Source: Bacteroidales bacterium (GTDB lineage Bacteria; Bacteroidota; Bacteroidia; Bacteroidales; SMBSF39). From it: a DNA stretch of 6,562 nt. Location of the stretch: positions 1-6,562 of the forward strand of contig JAIOSH010000287.1 in the NCBI GenBank assembly GCA_021107685.1, read 5' to 3'. Position 1 is the first letter of the stretch; each line of letters opens with the position of its first letter. Below are positions 5,862-6,562 of the stretch, one piece after another. The notes beneath the pieces are model-generated. The model searched no databases and was not told the origin of the DNA. It worked only from the letters and a program-made list of their open reading frames with translations. A program made the position numbers and the translations under genes.

Positions 5862-5938
5862 ATATCAAAAGATTTAGCTATTTTTGATTATTTAAAAAAC
5901 GTGAATTTTGTTCACGTTTTAAAAAAGTAAAAACATAA
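5862..5938 (+). repeat. Direct repeat, copy 2, forming the gldH leader
   Basis: This is the second copy of the element at 5465-5540. It ends on the first base of the gldH start codon, so it supplies the whole proximal leader. It contains a perfect 10-base hairpin, AAAACGTGAA (5896-5905) and TTCACGTTTT (5911-5920), around the loop TTTTG (5906-5910). In copy 1 the hairpin is weakened by mismatches and its loop is inverted. The hairpin ends 17 bases before the ATG and could influence translation or mRNA stability. Confidence 0.8.
5879..5886 (+). promoter_or_regulatory. Possible -7 promoter element (TATTTTTG) of gldH
   Basis: TATTTTTG fits TAnnTTTG and lies 51 bases before the gldH ATG. Transcription would start near 5892, just ahead of the hairpin at 5896-5920, so the hairpin would sit at the very 5' end of the mRNA. 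The same box is kept in repeat copy 1. No clear -33 TTTG is seen. Confidence 0.4.
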
Positions 5939-6405
5939 TGTTGAAATCTATAAGGATTAATTTCATTTTATTATTAATCGTTTTCTGGGGATGCAGTCCG
6001 AATAAGATATATGAAAAAAAATATAAATTTGATAATTACTCATGGAATAGATTTAATAACCTGTATTTTGAAGTCCCGATTAATGATATAAAAAGCAATT
6101 ACAATTTTTATCTTGCTATAAGGCATATTACTCAATATCCATATCGCAATTTAATGTTAAACCTCACAATAAATACACCTTCAGGTGAAATAAGATCAAA
6201 AGAATATGATTTGAGATTGCGGGATAAAGATGGGAAGTTAATAGGTGATGGTATGGGCGATCTATGGGATATATCTTTCCCTTTAAGAAAAGATTTTAAA
6301 TTTTCAAAAAAGGGAATATGTAAATTTGAAATAGAAAATAAAATGACAAAGATAGAAACCCCTGGAATTATTGAAATCGGGCTGATTGTTAAAAAGGCTG
6401 ATTAG
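5938..6405 (+). CDS. gldH: Gliding motility lipoprotein GldH
   Basis: This 155-residue protein has a short signal peptide (K3, R6, hydrophobic core) ending in FWGC, so Cys19 should be lipidated. The mature part shows the GldH pattern as I know it: I-Y-E-K near the start, F-x-x-x-S-W (F32 to W36), the YLAIRHITQYPYRNL strand pair from Y58, the PSGEIRSKEYDL segment, GDGMGDLWD at 103-111, and a closing TPGIIEIGLIV. Length equals the usual 150-165. GldH was defined in Flavobacterium johnsoniae, where mutants lose gliding and chitin use. The lipoprotein is probably at the outer membrane, and it also occurs in Bacteroidota that do not visibly glide; its biochemical role is unknown. Here it stands alone, without neighbouring gld or T9SS genes, although the T9SS-exported peptidase lies upstream. 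ATG 5938 is the only start giving a complete lipoprotein signal. Confidence 0.92.
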   Translation: MLKSIRINFILLLIVFWGCSPNKIYEKKYKFDNYSWNRFNNLYFEVPINDIKSNYNFYLAIRHITQYPYRNLMLNLTINTPSGEIRSKEYDLRLRDKDGKLIGDGMGDLWDISFPLRKDFKFSKKGICKFEIENKMTKIETPGIIEIGLIVKKAD

Positions 6406-6436
6406 TGTTTGTCCATAAAGTCCACCTTAAGAAATA

Positions 6437-6480
6437 TTTTAGATTTAAGAATTTAGATTTAAAAATTTATACATTTAAGA
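6437..6480. repeat. Short A/T-rich tandem repeat (three ~14-16 base units)
   Basis: The units are TTTTAGATTTAAGA (6437-6450), ATTTAGATTTAAAA (6451-6464) and ATTTATACATTTAAGA (6465-6480). The first two differ at two positions; the third is longer and more divergent. They lie in the spacer after gldH. Slippage of low-complexity DNA explains them; no function is evident. Confidence 0.5.
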
Positions 6481-6483
6481 TTC

Positions 6484-6562
6484 TCATTGTAACGTTTTAA
6501 TATGATTAACAGGAAATTCAACGCAGACAGGTCTATCGACGCTGTCTAATTTGATGAAATAA
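6484..6562 (-). CDS. Possible C-terminal end of an unidentified minus-strand protein, cut by the window edge
   Basis: Read from the right edge, the minus strand gives 25 codons (6561 down to 6487) containing KLDSVDRPVCVEFPVNH and ending in TGA at 6486-6484. The residue mix and G/C-richer codons differ from the A/T-rich spacer and look like true coding sequence, convergent with gldH. I do not recognise the protein. A competing plus-strand frame (6502-6549, 15 codons) is less protein-like. Too little is present to be sure it is a gene. Confidence 0.35.
   Translation of the reverse strand, partial: YFIKLDSVDRPVCVEFPVNHIKTLQ

Larger units (their letters stand above)
5416..5937. other. Repeat-rich intergenic region between the peptidase gene and gldH
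   Basis: No convincing gene is present in these 522 bases. They hold two copies of a 76-77-base element, a 60-base inverted repeat between them, and a poly(A)/poly(T)-rich filler (5631-5861). On the minus strand, 5753-5685 spells a short protein-like end (ETDIDYQAFINFM then TAA) that could be another gene relic, but 22 codons are too few to judge. No strong intrinsic terminator for the peptidase gene is seen immediately after 5415; the 60-base inverted repeat might end transcription from both sides. Confidence 0.6.

Noticed and set aside
5821..5877. 18-codon open frame with AAGGA ten bases before its ATG
   Set aside because: It is very short, runs into the duplicated element and matches no known peptide.
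5896..5920. Hairpin before gldH as an intrinsic terminator
   Set aside because: The arms are A/T-rich with only CGTG as G/C core, the following T-run is only four bases and belongs to the stem, and a leader hairpin fits its position better.
5465..5938. The two direct repeats as a CRISPR array
   Set aside because: There are only two copies, 397 bases apart, with no regular spacers and no cas genes.
6525..6547. AGACAG / CTGTCT inverted repeat near the right edge
   Set aside because: The six-base arms are 11 bases apart within a probable minus-strand coding end and have no T-run; they are likely chance.

Overview
The window is about 70-75% A+T and looks like a Bacteroidota genome, most likely an uncultured Bacteroidales-like lineage. 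Four things support this. There is a gliding-motility lipoprotein GldH. There is a secreted M1 peptidase with a type IX secretion (T9SS) C-terminal sorting domain. There is a DUF4369-plus-thioredoxin lipoprotein, a pairing typical of this phylum. Several TAnnTTTG sequences also match the Bacteroidetes -7 promoter element. The genes that can be assigned concern the cell envelope and secretion.

Layout. Bases 2-124 are the last 40 codons of a gene ending in a calcium-loop (EF-hand/dockerin-like) motif. Bases 125-383 are non-coding and hold a small palindrome and a good promoter candidate (340-369). Bases 384-576 are an orphan internal piece of gatB, lacking both ends. It runs directly into a thioredoxin-fold lipoprotein gene (577-1773) whose CxxC site has become DAKC. 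After 42 bases comes lpxH (1816-2607, TTG start), a lipid A biosynthesis gene. Bases 2608-3039 hold an imperfect stem-loop, a minus-strand relic of the C-terminus of a DUF4143-type AAA ATPase (2676-2861) and a promoter box. Bases 3040-5415 encode the large secreted M1 metallopeptidase.

Bases 5416-5937 are a repeat-rich spacer. A roughly 77-base element occurs twice (5465-5540 and 5862-5938), and the hairpin loop of one copy is the reverse complement of the other. A 60-base inverted repeat of a type common between Bacteroidota genes lies between them. The second copy ends at the start codon of gldH (5938-6405). The window closes with short A/T-rich tandem repeats and what may be the 3' end of a minus-strand gene (6484-6562).

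Working together: the M1 peptidase is predicted to leave the cell through the T9SS, and GldH is an outer-membrane lipoprotein of the gliding machinery that is functionally linked to that system. LpxH helps make the outer-membrane lipid in which such lipoproteins sit. The two relics (gatB, DUF4143 ATPase) and the repeated spacer suggest past rearrangement. I see no complete mobile element, CRISPR array, tRNA or rRNA, and no clear new multi-gene system. The most unusual items are the gatB remnant at the 5' edge of the thioredoxin lipoprotein gene, that protein's altered active site, and the duplicated element with an inverted loop before gldH.
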